Shown one piece after another: positions 1 through 8,753 of a DNA stretch of 64,000 nt. Every line of letters begins with the position of its first letter. Within the stretch, counting starts at the first letter, position 1. Origin of the DNA: FEN-1297 sp021817845 (GTDB lineage: Bacteria > Bacteroidota > Ignavibacteria > Ignavibacteriales > Ignavibacteriaceae). The DNA is taken from contig JAKAFW010000006.1 in NCBI GenBank assembly GCA_021817845.1, forward strand, positions 1 through 64,000. Direction: 5' to 3'. A program made the translations under genes and the position numbers. The notes under the pieces were generated by a model. It was not told where the DNA came from. It made no database searches and saw only the letters and a list, made by a program, of their open reading frames with translations.

Positions 1-53
1 CCAAAGAACAGAACTTTTTAAGTTCAAAAAATAAATTAAATATTTTCTAAAAT

Positions 54-145
54 TTATTGGACTTTAAACGGAATAACTCCGAGGTTTAGGAAAACCTCGG
101 AGGTTTCTCATTATGTAATAATAACCTATTGCGTAAGGTGAATTA
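54..145. repeat. Palindromic MITE-like element, class B, copy 1
   Basis: Gene-free left edge of the window. An 11-bp perfect stem CTCCGAGGTTT (77-87) pairs with AAACCTCGGAG (92-102) across a 4-nt loop. The right end, read in reverse, is TAATTCACCTTACGCA (130-145); a weaker partner lies near 54-70. The same hairpin recurs at 39512-39536 and 63161-63186. The copy at 63 kb is in the opposite orientation and matches this one over roughly 70 bp, including the TTATTATTACATA and TGAGAAACC segments beside the stem. It also sits downstream of zwf, so it may act as a terminator-like hairpin for that operon. Confidence 0.75.
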
Positions 146-239
146 TATAAGTAATTTTTAATATAATTAATTATTGATAATTTTCTTTAGTCAAAATATT
201 ATTTTAAATGAAGATTATCAATTAGCCGGGGATAAAAAT

Positions 240-1760
240 TTATTTTGGATTATTATTCGGCGCCGGTAAAATGAGCCAATTTTTTCCGTCGCGTGCTATC
301 AATGACTCGGAGGTTTCCGGTCCCCAAGTGCCTGCTGAATAATTCGGAAAATCTACCGGCGCGGAAGATTCCCAGGCATCAATTATCGGCATCAGCAATT
401 GCCAAGCGGCTTCAACTTGATCTGAACGCATAAAAAGAGTTGCATCGCCGAGCATAATATCAAGCAAGAGTGTTTCATAAGCTCCAGGCGGCTCGGTAGT
501 GTATGAGTTTCCATAATTAAAAATCATATCAACCGGAGTTAAAAGCATTATTAACCCGGGCTGTTTTGCCTGAAAACGTAATCGTATTCCCATTTCGGGT
601 TGAATATTTATAACTAACCTGTTTGGCTGCCAGTTTTCTATTGATTCAATAGGAAAAGCGCTATGAGGAACGGGGCGAAATTGAATTGTTATAACCGAAG
701 TTTTTTGAGCTAATCTTTTTCCGGTTCGAACATAAAAAGGAACGTCTTGCCAACGCCAATTATCAACATAAAATTTCACAGCAGCAAAAGTTTCAATATT
801 TGATTTGGGATTTACACCGGTCTCTTCCTTATAGCTGACAACTTTTTCTCCTTGGAGCCATCCTCCGCCATATTGCCCGCGAATTGCATTATTATGAACA
901 TCATCAGGATTAAACTTTCTCATTGCCCGGAGTACATCTACCTTTTTATTTCTAACTTCATCTGCGGAAAAAGAAACGGGAGGTTCCATTGCAGTTAAGC
1001 AGAGGAGCTGCAGGATATGATTTTGTATCATATCGCGAAGCGCACCGGCGTGGTCGTAATAGCTTCCGCGATGCTCAACGCCAACTTCCTCAGCCACAGT
1101 AATTTGGATATGGTCGATATAATTCCTGTTCCATATCGGCTCAAACAGAGCATTTGCAAAACGGAAAGCCATCATATTTTGAACAGTTTCTTTACCGAGG
1201 TAATGGTCGATCCGGTAAATCTGGCCTTCGTCAAAAATGCTATTGATAATTTTGTTAAGCTTGCGCGCGCTATCAAGATCATGCCCGAAAGGTTTTTCAA
1301 TTACAATTCTATCAAGCAAATCATCCTGGGCAATGTGAGAAGAGCTTAGATTTTCCGTAATCGGTTCGATAAAAGTAGGAGGGATTGCGAGATAAAAAAC
1401 ACGGTTTGATTTTTTCCCCCAGGGCGCTTCAATGTTAGTTAATTGTTGAGAAAGCCTTTGATATGTTTCCGCATCCATAAAGTCAGCTTTTTGGTAGCTT
1501 AAAGATGAAGCAAACTTTTTCCACTCATCTTCGATGGCTTTACCTCTTCGGGAGAATTGATTTATGCCGTCAAGAATACGCTCGCGGAATTGATCGTCGG
1601 ACATTTCTTTAATATCCAGCCCTATAACGGCAAAATTATCCGGCAGCCAATTATCAAGGTATAAATTATAAATTGCGGGCATTAACTTACGCCAGCACAG
1701 ATCGCCGCCGCCGCCAAAGATAATAATTATTGTAGGATCAGGTTTGCGAGCAGACTGCAT
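240..1760 (-). CDS. zwf: Glucose-6-phosphate 1-dehydrogenase
   Basis: First step of the oxidative pentose phosphate pathway: glucose-6-phosphate plus NADP to 6-phosphogluconolactone plus NADPH, in the cytoplasm. With the start at 1760 the protein has 506 residues, the usual family length. The N-terminal nucleotide-binding loop reads FGGGGDLCWRKL (about 15-26), a variant of FGASGDLTKRKL; EKPFG lies at 155-159 and the substrate/active-site motif RIDHYLGKE at 183-191. The frame is open upstream to 1883, but that extension lies inside gnd and has no family resemblance; the chosen ATG follows a GGAG ribosome site. It lies 10 bp after gnd, so the two NADPH-producing enzymes are almost certainly co-transcribed. 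Confidence 0.97.
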   Translation of the reverse strand: MQSARKPDPTIIIIFGGGGDLCWRKLMPAIYNLYLDNWLPDNFAVIGLDIKEMSDDQFRERILDGINQFSRRGKAIEDEWKKFASSLSYQKADFMDAETYQRLSQQLTNIEAPWGKKSNRVFYLAIPPTFIEPITENLSSSHIAQDDLLDRIVIEKPFGHDLDSARKLNKIINSIFDEGQIYRIDHYLGKETVQNMMAFRFANALFEPIWNRNYIDHIQITVAEEVGVEHRGSYYDHAGALRDMIQNHILQLLCLTAMEPPVSFSADEVRNKKVDVLRAMRKFNPDDVHNNAIRGQYGGGWLQGEKVVSYKEETGVNPKSNIETFAAVKFYVDNWRWQDVPFYVRTGKRLAQKTSVITIQFRPVPHSAFPIESIENWQPNRLVINIQPEMGIRLRFQAKQPGLIMLLTPVDMIFNYGNSYTTEPPGAYETLLLDIMLGDATLFMRSDQVEAAWQLLMPIIDAWESSAPVDFPNYSAGTWGPETSESLIARDGKNWLILPAPNNNPK

Positions 1761-1770
1761 TTTTAACTCC

Positions 1771-3186
1771 TTATTTTTGATTCCATTGTGTGTGAAAAAC
1801 TCCTTCTTCATCCACGCGTTCATAGGTGTGTGCGCCAAATAGATCTCTCTGCGCCTGCACCAAATTAGCCGGGAGCCATGCACTTCTGTAAGAATCGAAA
1901 TAGGCTAATGATGCCGAAAAAGCCGGAACAGGAATTCCCAGATCAATTGCTGCTTTTGTTATGAATCGAATATCGTTTGATTTTTTTTTAATTTCTGTTG
2001 AAATTTCCGCATCTATTAAAAGATTGGAGAGACCTGGAGATTTATCAAAAGCTTTAGTTATTTCTTCCAGTAAAGCCGCTCTTATTATACATCCGCCTCG
2101 CCAAATTCTTGCAACATCCTGCAGCTTCAAATTATAATTGTATTCTTTTGAAGCTGACAGCAGCATTGCCATCCCCTGAGCGTAAGTGGTAATCATCGAA
2201 AAATATAAGGCGCCACGAAGCCTGGTGATAAAATCAGTATTGTGTCCGCTGAGTGAAAAAGATGTCTTGGGAAATATTTTCGCCGCATTTTCTCTTTCCG
2301 GTTTATAAGCCGACATATCCCGCATAGCTACGGCAGCATCGATAGTGTTTAGAGGCACTTGCAAATTCATCGCATCCTGCGAAGTCCATTTTCCAGTTCC
2401 TTTTTGTTTTGCCTTATCCAAAATTTTATCGATCAGCATACCGGATTTTTTATCATCGGGTTGCATAAAAATATTAGCAGTAATTTCAATAAGGAAGGAT
2501 TGAAGCTCAGCTTCATTCCATGACTGATAAATTTTATGAAGTTCATCATTCGAAAGATTTAAACCACGTTTTAGAAGGTCATAGGATTCAGAAATTAACT
2601 GCATTAAGCCATACTCAATTCCGTTATGGACCATTTTAACATAATGACCTGCAGAACCCGGGCCAAGATATTCAACACAATTACTTCCTTTGACCTTAGC
2701 GGAAGCAGCTTCAAAAATGGGGCGAACTCTCTCATAAGCTTCGGCGGGACCGCCGGGCATCATACTTGGACCAAAGCGTGCGCCATGCTCTCCTCCTGAT
2801 ATTCCGATACCCAAAAAGTGGATTTTTTTATTTCCAAGCTCAGTAAATCTTTTATTGGTATCGGTGAAATGAGAATTTCCTCCGTCGATAATCAAATCGC
2901 CAGGTTCCAAAAATGGCAACACATCATTTATAACTGAATCAACCGGGGCACCGGCGGGAACAAGCATCATTACAACGCGGGGTTTTTTTAGAATTGAAAT
3001 AAATTCATTAAGTGAATTTACACCCTTTACTTTTTTCCCTTCGCCTTCACTGTTTAGCGCAGAAACTTTTGTTGTATCTTTATCAAATCCAGCAACCGGG
3101 TAACCATGATCGGCAAAATTTAGTACCAAATTTCGCCCCATTACCCCTAAGCCAACCATACCGAGCTCATAAAATGAATTATCCAT
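1771..3186 (-). CDS. gnd: 6-phosphogluconate dehydrogenase (decarboxylating)
   Basis: Oxidises and decarboxylates 6-phosphogluconate to ribulose 5-phosphate. At 471 residues it is the long, classical form. The NADP-binding loop GLGVMGRNL starts at residue 12, the signature GGEHGARFGPSMMPGG at about 131-146, and the catalytic lysine and neighbours are in KMVHNGIEYG (K184, H187, N188, E191). The C-terminal tail contains YRSAWLPANLVQAQRD and GAHTYERVD, typical of the dimer-interlocking tail. It precedes zwf by 10 bp and follows the HAD gene by 51 bp. The lactonase gene pgl is not in the window. Confidence 0.97.
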   Translation of the reverse strand: MDNSFYELGMVGLGVMGRNLVLNFADHGYPVAGFDKDTTKVSALNSEGEGKKVKGVNSLNEFISILKKPRVVMMLVPAGAPVDSVINDVLPFLEPGDLIIDGGNSHFTDTNKRFTELGNKKIHFLGIGISGGEHGARFGPSMMPGGPAEAYERVRPIFEAASAKVKGSNCVEYLGPGSAGHYVKMVHNGIEYGLMQLISESYDLLKRGLNLSNDELHKIYQSWNEAELQSFLIEITANIFMQPDDKKSGMLIDKILDKAKQKGTGKWTSQDAMNLQVPLNTIDAAVAMRDMSAYKPERENAAKIFPKTSFSLSGHNTDFITRLRGALYFSMITTYAQGMAMLLSASKEYNYNLKLQDVARIWRGGCIIRAALLEEITKAFDKSPGLSNLLIDAEISTEIKKKSNDIRFITKAAIDLGIPVPAFSASLAYFDSYRSAWLPANLVQAQRDLFGAHTYERVDEEGVFHTQWNQK

Positions 3187-3237
3187 TAAATATACTCCTT
3201 TAAAATATTACCGGGTTAAAGCGCAAAATAAATTTTA

Positions 3238-3858
3238 TTATAATGCGAGACCCAGTTTTGCAAGCTGTTCTTTTGTAGAGCTTAAGCTTTTATGATGAAT
3301 TCCTTTAATGCCAAGCGAGCGTGCGACCTGGACAAACATTAGCCGGTCGTCAAGATACGCTACTTGTTGCGGCATAACTTGTGAAATATCAAGGGCAATT
3401 TTATAAATATCTACGTCAGGTTTGCGAAAGTGAACAAAGCTTGAGGCAACAAAGGAATCAAAAATTTCATTCAGTTTAAATTGTTTGATCCGGTACTCTG
3501 TTAATTCTCTTCCTTCATTGCTTACTGCAGTAACTTTTAGATTGAATTTTTTTTTCAAAGAATTTATAAAGTCAATCATTTTGGGAAGTGCATTGGATTG
3601 AGTGAACATAAAATTTTCAAAATCTTCCTTAGTAAAGTTTCTTTTTTCATAAAAGACAACTCTTTCAAGATATTCATTCAAATTCAACTTACCGGCTTCG
3701 TAAGTATCAAAGGTTAAATGATGACGTTCGTTAATCTCTTCTAAATCGAGTTTAAATTTTTTTACGGCAAGATAGCGTGCTTTGCGGTCCCAGCCATTTG
3801 TCAATAGCACTCCACCAACATCAAGGAAAAGAGTTGTTATTTTTGCTTCACTTGCCAT
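3238..3858 (-). CDS. HAD-superfamily hydrolase (subfamily IA-like)
   Basis: A 206-residue phosphohydrolase-type protein of unknown substrate. The four HAD motifs are visible: nucleophile D13 in FLDVGGVLL, S113 in SNEGR, K146 in FRKPD, and D170-D171 in YLDDR. The second motif-I acid (D+2) is glycine, as seen in the YihX/epoxide-hydrolase-N-domain branch, so acid catalysis may differ from standard HAD phosphatases. Residues about 18-90 form the helical cap. Its start overlaps the end of the CHRD gene by 11 bp, pointing to translational coupling, and it lies 51 bp before gnd. A role on a sugar phosphate would suit that context but is a guess. Confidence 0.85.
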   Translation of the reverse strand: MASEAKITTLFLDVGGVLLTNGWDRKARYLAVKKFKLDLEEINERHHLTFDTYEAGKLNLNEYLERVVFYEKRNFTKEDFENFMFTQSNALPKMIDFINSLKKKFNLKVTAVSNEGRELTEYRIKQFKLNEIFDSFVASSFVHFRKPDVDIYKIALDISQVMPQQVAYLDDRLMFVQVARSLGIKGIHHKSLSSTKEQLAKLGLAL

Positions 3859-4384
3859 TTTTATTCTTTTTAATCAAGCCGCCTATTTCACCGTTTGGAT
3901 TCATCTGAGTATGAACAAGCACATAAGCATCTCCGGATTTAATCCAGGTTCTTAAGCTATCAAGGTTAAGATCCTTATTCGTTAAAGTACCTTTTGAGAG
4001 CAGTCCATTAAACTTGCCGGTAATTTTACCTTTATAAAGCCACGCAGCAATTTGTCCTTCTTTTCCCATAGTACCGTGATGAATGTGCGCCATTGCAACA
4101 CTGTCAATGCCGTAAACGTAAAGTTTGTAAAAAAGTTCTTTTCCATCCTTGCTAAAAACAAAGACTGCATTTCCCTTTGCTTTTGTTTTAACTGCCGGAG
4201 ATTTAAACTTCCCTGTAAGGATGGCTTTGAAAACATATTTTTGAGTTTTTTTTACAGATTTATAAATGGCTGATTTAGATGATAATGCGGTTTTGCCACC
4301 GGGATGATTAATTGCGGCAACGGAAAAATTTGTAACAAACAGAATAGACAGAATTGCTACACAAAGAACAAATAGTTTTTTCAT
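3848..4384 (-). CDS. Secreted CHRD-domain protein
   Basis: A 178-residue exported protein. Residues 1-23 form a signal peptide (MKKLFVLCVAILSILFVTNF, then SVAA). The rest is a CHRD domain: MAHIHHGTMGKEGQIAAWLY (98-117) and AYVLVHTQMNPNGEIGG (153-169) match the H-x-H-x-G and V-H-T-x-x-N-P-x-G-E-I-R/G-G signatures of that family. CHRD domains occur in chordin and in many bacterial secreted proteins, with no settled bacterial function. It heads a probable operon with the HAD gene, gnd and zwf; the link with cytoplasmic sugar metabolism is unexplained. Confidence 0.85.
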   Translation of the reverse strand: MKKLFVLCVAILSILFVTNFSVAAINHPGGKTALSSKSAIYKSVKKTQKYVFKAILTGKFKSPAVKTKAKGNAVFVFSKDGKELFYKLYVYGIDSVAMAHIHHGTMGKEGQIAAWLYKGKITGKFNGLLSKGTLTNKDLNLDSLRTWIKSGDAYVLVHTQMNPNGEIGGLIKKNKNGK

Positions 4385-4587
4385 AATTGCTTCTCCTAAT
4401 ATATTATTTATTGCGGTAATTAACGTACAAAATGACGCCTTAAATTTCTGTGACCGTCAATATAAATTGATAATGAGCAGCGGTAAATACTGCTGCCAAT
4501 AATTTTTGTGTTATAGTGCATAAATTGTCCTGTATTATTTATCTTTACACTCGAAAATTTCAACAACTAATTAGAGAAAAGTATCAA

Positions 4588-5073
4588 TTGAAAACTATTA
4601 TTCACCCGGAAGTTAAAATTGGGCATATTCATTTAACTGTTTCTGACATTGAACGCTCGCTAAAGTTTTACCGCGACTTACTGGGTTTTGAGGTTACATC
4701 ATATTTCGGCGACTCCGCAGTTTTTTTATCTGCGGGCGGTTATCATCATCATATAGGCTTGAATACATGGCGCGGCAAAAGCGCAACGCCACCGCCGCCG
4801 GGACATACTGGGCTTTATCATTTTGCGATTCTTTTTCCAAACAGAAAAGAACTCGCTCGTGTTTTAAAAAGATTATATGAAATAAATTACCCTCTCGAAG
4901 GAGCTTCCGATCACGGTGTTTCAGAATCAATTTATCTTACCGATCCGGATGGTAACGGCGTTGAGCTTTATACTGATCGATCATTGGATCAATGGCCAAT
5001 TGATGAAGAAGGACACTTACAAATGGTAACAAAGCATCTTGATATTCTTGATCTGCTCTCCGAGTTGGATTGA
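4588..5073 (+). CDS. VOC-family (glyoxalase/extradiol dioxygenase-like) protein
   Basis: A two-module vicinal-oxygen-chelate protein resembling CatE-type catechol-2,3-dioxygenase-like proteins. Metal-ligand-like positions are in KIGHIHLTVSDIERSLKFY near the N-terminus, GLYHFAILFPNR in the middle, and DPDGNGVELYTDR near the C-terminus. The frame opens at a GTG at 4516, but the first 24 residues from there have no family character; the family usually starts about two residues before the HPE motif, which fits the TTG at 4588 (161 residues). The start remains uncertain. The gene is divergent from the CHRD operon and 15 bp before the next gene. The substrate cannot be told. Confidence 0.8.
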   Translation: MKTIIHPEVKIGHIHLTVSDIERSLKFYRDLLGFEVTSYFGDSAVFLSAGGYHHHIGLNTWRGKSATPPPPGHTGLYHFAILFPNRKELARVLKRLYEINYPLEGASDHGVSESIYLTDPDGNGVELYTDRSLDQWPIDEEGHLQMVTKHLDILDLLSELD

Positions 5074-5088
5074 GACGAAAGTGAAAAA

Positions 5089-6525
5089 ATGATTCGCACC
5101 GGAACACTTAAATATTTTGTTTCTCTCATGATCTTTGTTTTTTCTATCACAATAGAAGTAAACGCACAACAAAATGTTGTAAGCCAGGTTGATTCGGTTA
5201 TGAATCAATTTGTAAAACTAAAAATGTTTTCTGGTGTAGTCCTTATTTCAATCAATAATAATCCACTCTACCAAAAAGCATTTGGATTCGCGAATTATAA
5301 AGAGAAAACCCCAAATAAATTAAATACTAAGTTCTACATAGGCGCTACAACACAATTCCTAACAACAATTTTAACTTTGCAGCTCGTGCAGGATGGGAAG
5401 TTAATTTTGAGAGACACAATCGGAAAATATCTACCTGGCTTTAATAAGAACGGCAAAAGTAAGATAACTATTCTTGATTTGCTGCTTAATAAAAGCGGCT
5501 TTGGGAATTATGCCGGTGACCCGTTATACAAGAAATTGCGAGATAGTTTGAAATCAACAGCAGATTTTGTCCCAATTATTAGAAAGGAAAAATTAAAATT
5601 TGAACCTGGGACAAAAATTTCATATTCGACTTCCGGTTTTGTAATTCTTGCAGCAATTATCGAAAAGATTTATGGAAAGAATTTCAACGATATTCTGAAA
5701 GAAAAAATATTTAGCCCTCTTAAAATGAACGAAAGCGGCTTCGATATAGCAATTAGCAACGAAGACGGCAGGGCAACAGGTTATAAAGTTTTGCCCAACG
5801 AGGATTTAGAAAGTAATCTTGACCTTAATTTCAAAAATGGGGGTGATAGTGGGATTTATACCACCGCCGGTGATTTGTTAAAACTTGACAAATCACTTGC
5901 TACAGATACAATTCTTTTATCGAATGAAAATAAACTTAAACTATTTACTAAAGATTTTTCAAATCCGGATAACCAGTCTTGGAAAGATTATATTAGCAAA
6001 GAGACATTCGGAATTGAGGGGAGTATTTCCGGATTTAATGCTGTTTGGTATAGATTCTTTAAGGAAGGATATACAATAATTGTCCTATCAAATTTTAGTC
6101 AACCAAGTGCCGAAGACGTTACTTATCTAATTAAAATGATTTTGTTTGGAAGAAAATATTTGCCGCCAAGGATTCCACTCGAAAGATTTGTGTTTAATGA
6201 ATGCCAAAAGCACGGCATTGAATACTTTGTTACAAATTACGGAAAAATTTTTAATGAAGACCAGTATGAGGTTAAAGACGAACAACAATTAGACAATATT
6301 GGTCGCGAACTTTTACTTATCGGCAAAAAAAAGTGGGCTATTGAAATATTAAAGTTGAATGTAACATTGTTCAATTATATCCCGGGCGTTTACAACAGAC
6401 TCGCAGATGTTTATCTTCAAATCAACGACAAGAAGGACGCCATTTCAAATTATAAAAAAGCTCTTAAAATTGACACAACAAACGATCACGCTGCAAAAAT
6501 GCTTGCAAGTCTTGGTGCTCTTTAA
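5089..6525 (+). CDS. Exported beta-lactamase-fold protein with degenerate catalytic motifs and C-terminal TPR
   Basis: A 478-residue protein with a signal peptide (about 1-26, ending VNAQQ). Residues about 35-350 follow the serine beta-lactamase/DD-peptidase (class C, AmpC-like) fold. Around the expected SxxK nucleophile it reads FYIGATTQFLT, so the serine is A86 and the lysine is Q89. The second motif, normally YSN, is YST (179-181). The third, normally HGG/HTG, reads GIEGSISGF. All three catalytic elements are altered, so it is probably a non-enzymatic binding protein. The C-terminus (about 425-475) holds a tetratricopeptide unit (YNRLADVYLQINDKKDAISN). Its stop overlaps the end of the convergent transporter gene by 4 bp. 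Confidence 0.85.
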   Translation: MIRTGTLKYFVSLMIFVFSITIEVNAQQNVVSQVDSVMNQFVKLKMFSGVVLISINNNPLYQKAFGFANYKEKTPNKLNTKFYIGATTQFLTTILTLQLVQDGKLILRDTIGKYLPGFNKNGKSKITILDLLLNKSGFGNYAGDPLYKKLRDSLKSTADFVPIIRKEKLKFEPGTKISYSTSGFVILAAIIEKIYGKNFNDILKEKIFSPLKMNESGFDIAISNEDGRATGYKVLPNEDLESNLDLNFKNGGDSGIYTTAGDLLKLDKSLATDTILLSNENKLKLFTKDFSNPDNQSWKDYISKETFGIEGSISGFNAVWYRFFKEGYTIIVLSNFSQPSAEDVTYLIKMILFGRKYLPPRIPLERFVFNECQKHGIEYFVTNYGKIFNEDQYEVKDEQQLDNIGRELLLIGKKKWAIEILKLNVTLFNYIPGVYNRLADVYLQINDKKDAISNYKKALKIDTTNDHAAKMLASLGAL

Positions 6526-7754
6526 TGCAGGAATAAACAGTAAACGAGCAAATTTACGATTGTAAGCGGAACCCCAATCTTTGCAAAATCTATAAAGGTT
6601 AAAGTATCGCCTGTTCTTTTTTCTGCAGTTTGAATAATTATTATATTGCTTGCAGCTCCAAGTATAAAAAGATTTCCCGCAATTGTGCTTCCGGCAGATA
6701 AAGCAAGCATTCCCCTTGTTCCTATTCCAAGCCGCATAAGGAGAGGTAGATACAATACGACCAATGGAACATTTGAAATTAATTGACTTAAAATAACACT
6801 TATGCCCAAAATCATCAGAGTTGATTTTAAATTGAAGTTAGAATTGTCAATACCTTTTTGAAATATTCCGCTGTTCCAAACGCTTTGCATCAAGACGAAC
6901 ATGGCGGCAAAAAAAACTAGTGTATGCCAATCAATTCTTTTAAGGATTTCAAATCTTCTACTGTCTAAAAGAACAATTGGCAAAGCAGCAACAACGGCAA
7001 TATCTGTCAATTTAAAATCAAACTTTAAGTGAAAGGAAATTAATACAATCTTTAACGTCACCAATATAAAAATTATTACTAATGATATTTTAGAAAGCAT
7101 TGCCAATTTTTTATCGATAATTATCGGTGGTGAAACATCTTTTAATCCTTTTTTAAATTCCTTCCTAAAGAAAAGCTTCAGAAGTAAATAGGCAATAATC
7201 AAATTTAGAATCGTTGGAATGAACAGGAACTTTAGGAATACCACAAAAGAATTTTTTACGCCTCCATTAACTGCAATTATTAAATTTTGCGGATTACCGA
7301 TTGGGCTCATTACGCTACCGATAGTAACGGCAAAGGCTAGAGCAAGTAACAATATTTTTGATTCTATTTTATTTTGTTTTGCGACAAGCAAAACAACGGG
7401 AGTTCCAATTATTGCAACGGTATCATTCATCAAAAAGGAAGACGTTATTCCCATCACAAATAAAATTATTAGTATGACAATGTCTAAAGATTGTGCACGT
7501 TTAAATAGCAGGTAAGAAAGATGAGACAGGTAACCGCTTTCTTCAAGTGCTCGCCCAACGATGAACATACCGAAAAGAAAAACAATTACATCAAAGTTGA
7601 TCGCATGTAATGCAGAAGGAAAAGAAATTTGTCCGGAAAATAAAACGACAGCAGCGCCGCCAAGCATTATCTGCCAGATATGTAGTTTGATTTCCCCGAT
7701 TTGACGGATAGCAATAAGAAAAAAGACTATCAGAAGAGTAATAAAAGAAATCAT
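6522..7754 (-). CDS. ArsB/NhaD-type anion or Na+/H+ permease
   Basis: A 410-residue inner-membrane protein with about 11 hydrophobic segments. It resembles the ion-transporter superfamily that includes ArsB, NhaD and CitM: a conserved FLFGMFIVGRALEESGYLS segment, FLMNDTVAIIGTPVVLLVAK in the first half, PIGNPQNLIIAVNGG at the pore-like re-entrant position, and in the second half SNVPLVVLYLPLL and AGSTIAGNLFILGAASNIII. The two halves each carry an NxP/GN pattern as expected for an inverted repeat. Substrate is unknown: arsenite, sodium or a carboxylate are all possible, and no ars genes are nearby. It starts 1 bp after the NUDIX gene ends, so both are one transcript. Confidence 0.85.
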   Translation of the reverse strand: MISFITLLIVFFLIAIRQIGEIKLHIWQIMLGGAAVVLFSGQISFPSALHAINFDVIVFLFGMFIVGRALEESGYLSHLSYLLFKRAQSLDIVILIILFVMGITSSFLMNDTVAIIGTPVVLLVAKQNKIESKILLLALAFAVTIGSVMSPIGNPQNLIIAVNGGVKNSFVVFLKFLFIPTILNLIIAYLLLKLFFRKEFKKGLKDVSPPIIIDKKLAMLSKISLVIIFILVTLKIVLISFHLKFDFKLTDIAVVAALPIVLLDSRRFEILKRIDWHTLVFFAAMFVLMQSVWNSGIFQKGIDNSNFNLKSTLMILGISVILSQLISNVPLVVLYLPLLMRLGIGTRGMLALSAGSTIAGNLFILGAASNIIIIQTAEKRTGDTLTFIDFAKIGVPLTIVNLLVYCLFLH

Positions 7755-7755
7755 A

Positions 7756-8220
7756 TTAATAAAAAGTAACGCTGTGATTTTTAAGCATTCCCTTTTCGTA
7801 AATAAATTTTGCGCTGAAGAATTTATCTTCTTTTAGCCATTTTAGAAATATCGCATCGCCCTCCCATAAATTTAAAGCAGTTACACTTTCACTCGGAATC
7901 CATTCAAGATTCCCTTCTGCCGATTCGATTATTTCGCCAGAGTAATTTTCAGCCGTGAAAACAAAGACATACCAATCATCAACGCCGTCAAACAAAGGGA
8001 AGGTAATAAAGCCATGTAATCTTGGATCTGAAATGGTTAATCCTGATTCCTCTTTAATCTCTCTAATAACGCACTCTTCGGGGCTTTCGCCAATTTCTAA
8101 CTTACCTCCAAGCCCATTCCATTTTCCTTCGTGAACGTCATTTACCTTTTTTACCCGGTGAAGCATTAATGTACGATTTTTCTTTTTATCAATCACGTAG
8201 CAGAGTGTTGCAAGTTTCAT
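7756..8220 (-). CDS. NUDIX hydrolase, MutT/8-oxo-dGTP diphosphatase-like
   Basis: A 154-residue nucleotide-diphosphate hydrolase. The Nudix box is complete: G39-x5-E45-x7-R53-E54-x2-E57-E58-x-G60 within GGKLEIGESPEEC and VIREIKEESGL. The N-terminal LATLCYVIDKKKNRTLMLHR and the KWNGLGGK segment are like the MTH1/8-oxo-dGTPase branch, so sanitising oxidised nucleotides is the best guess, but Nudix substrates cannot be read from the box. It is the first gene of a two-gene unit with the ArsB/NhaD-like transporter, 1 bp apart. Confidence 0.9.
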   Translation of the reverse strand: MKLATLCYVIDKKKNRTLMLHRVKKVNDVHEGKWNGLGGKLEIGESPEECVIREIKEESGLTISDPRLHGFITFPLFDGVDDWYVFVFTAENYSGEIIESAEGNLEWIPSESVTALNLWEGDAIFLKWLKEDKFFSAKFIYEKGMLKNHSVTFY

Positions 8221-8408
8221 TATTAATTTTCTTTAATGATTAGCAAATGTATTGACACTATTTATTTAGTGCTTTAAGTTTTAGCGTAAGAAGAAAAATA
8301 TTTATTATAATTTGTTATTTATCTTCTAAAAAACACAGAATTATAAACTTAAAAAATTTATTTATATTTGTATATAAAAGATAATTTTTTTAAAGGAGAC
8401 TTTTTGTA

Positions 8409-8753
8409 ATGATAGGCATAATTAATTTATCAGAAGAATATATTGTAAAAAACGAAGAAGAGCTTCTGGAAAATATTATTCATCAAGAGAATCTGCCCTC
8501 AAGAGGAAATGCAGAAGACTTCAAAATAAATTTGGCTAAAAAGAAAAGCGATCCTGACGAAGATAATGATTTTGAAGATGATGACGACGACTTTGATGAT
8601 GATTTAGAAGATGAGGAAGATTTCGAAGACGAGGAGGAAATTGACGAGGATGAAGTTAAAGAGGAACCATCCGAAGAGGAAGATTTTTATGAAGAAGATT
8701 TTGATTTCGACGAAGACGAAGAAGATGATATAGAAGGTGATGACAATTTCTAA
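8409..8753 (+). CDS. Small highly acidic Asp/Glu-rich protein
   Basis: A 114-residue protein with no recognised family. Residues 1-45 are ordinary (MIGIINLSEEYIVKNEEELL onward); from about 47 to the end nearly every residue is Asp or Glu, with a few Phe/Tyr spaced along the run. No signal peptide or membrane segment. Expression looks real: AGGAG at 8394-8398 is well placed before the ATG, and a Bacteroidota-type -7 box TATATTTG lies at 8363-8370, although no clear -33 partner is seen. The last 4 bp overlap the end of convergent hldD. Such tails resemble DELTA-like/acidic chaperone tails or DNA mimics, but neither can be claimed. Confidence 0.7.
   Translation: MIGIINLSEEYIVKNEEELLENIIHQENLPSRGNAEDFKINLAKKKSDPDEDNDFEDDDDDFDDDLEDEEDFEDEEEIDEDEVKEEPSEEEDFYEEDFDFDEDEEDDIEGDDNF

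Noticed and set aside
54..145. Treating the CTCCGAGG hairpin as an ordinary terminator of zwf
   Set aside because: The same hairpin and flanks recur at two unrelated places, once directly upstream of a gene start, so a dispersed element explains it better; a secondary terminator role remains possible.
1017..1349. 110-codon plus-strand frame inside zwf
   Set aside because: Antisense shadow of a conserved enzyme, with no ribosome site and no family resemblance.
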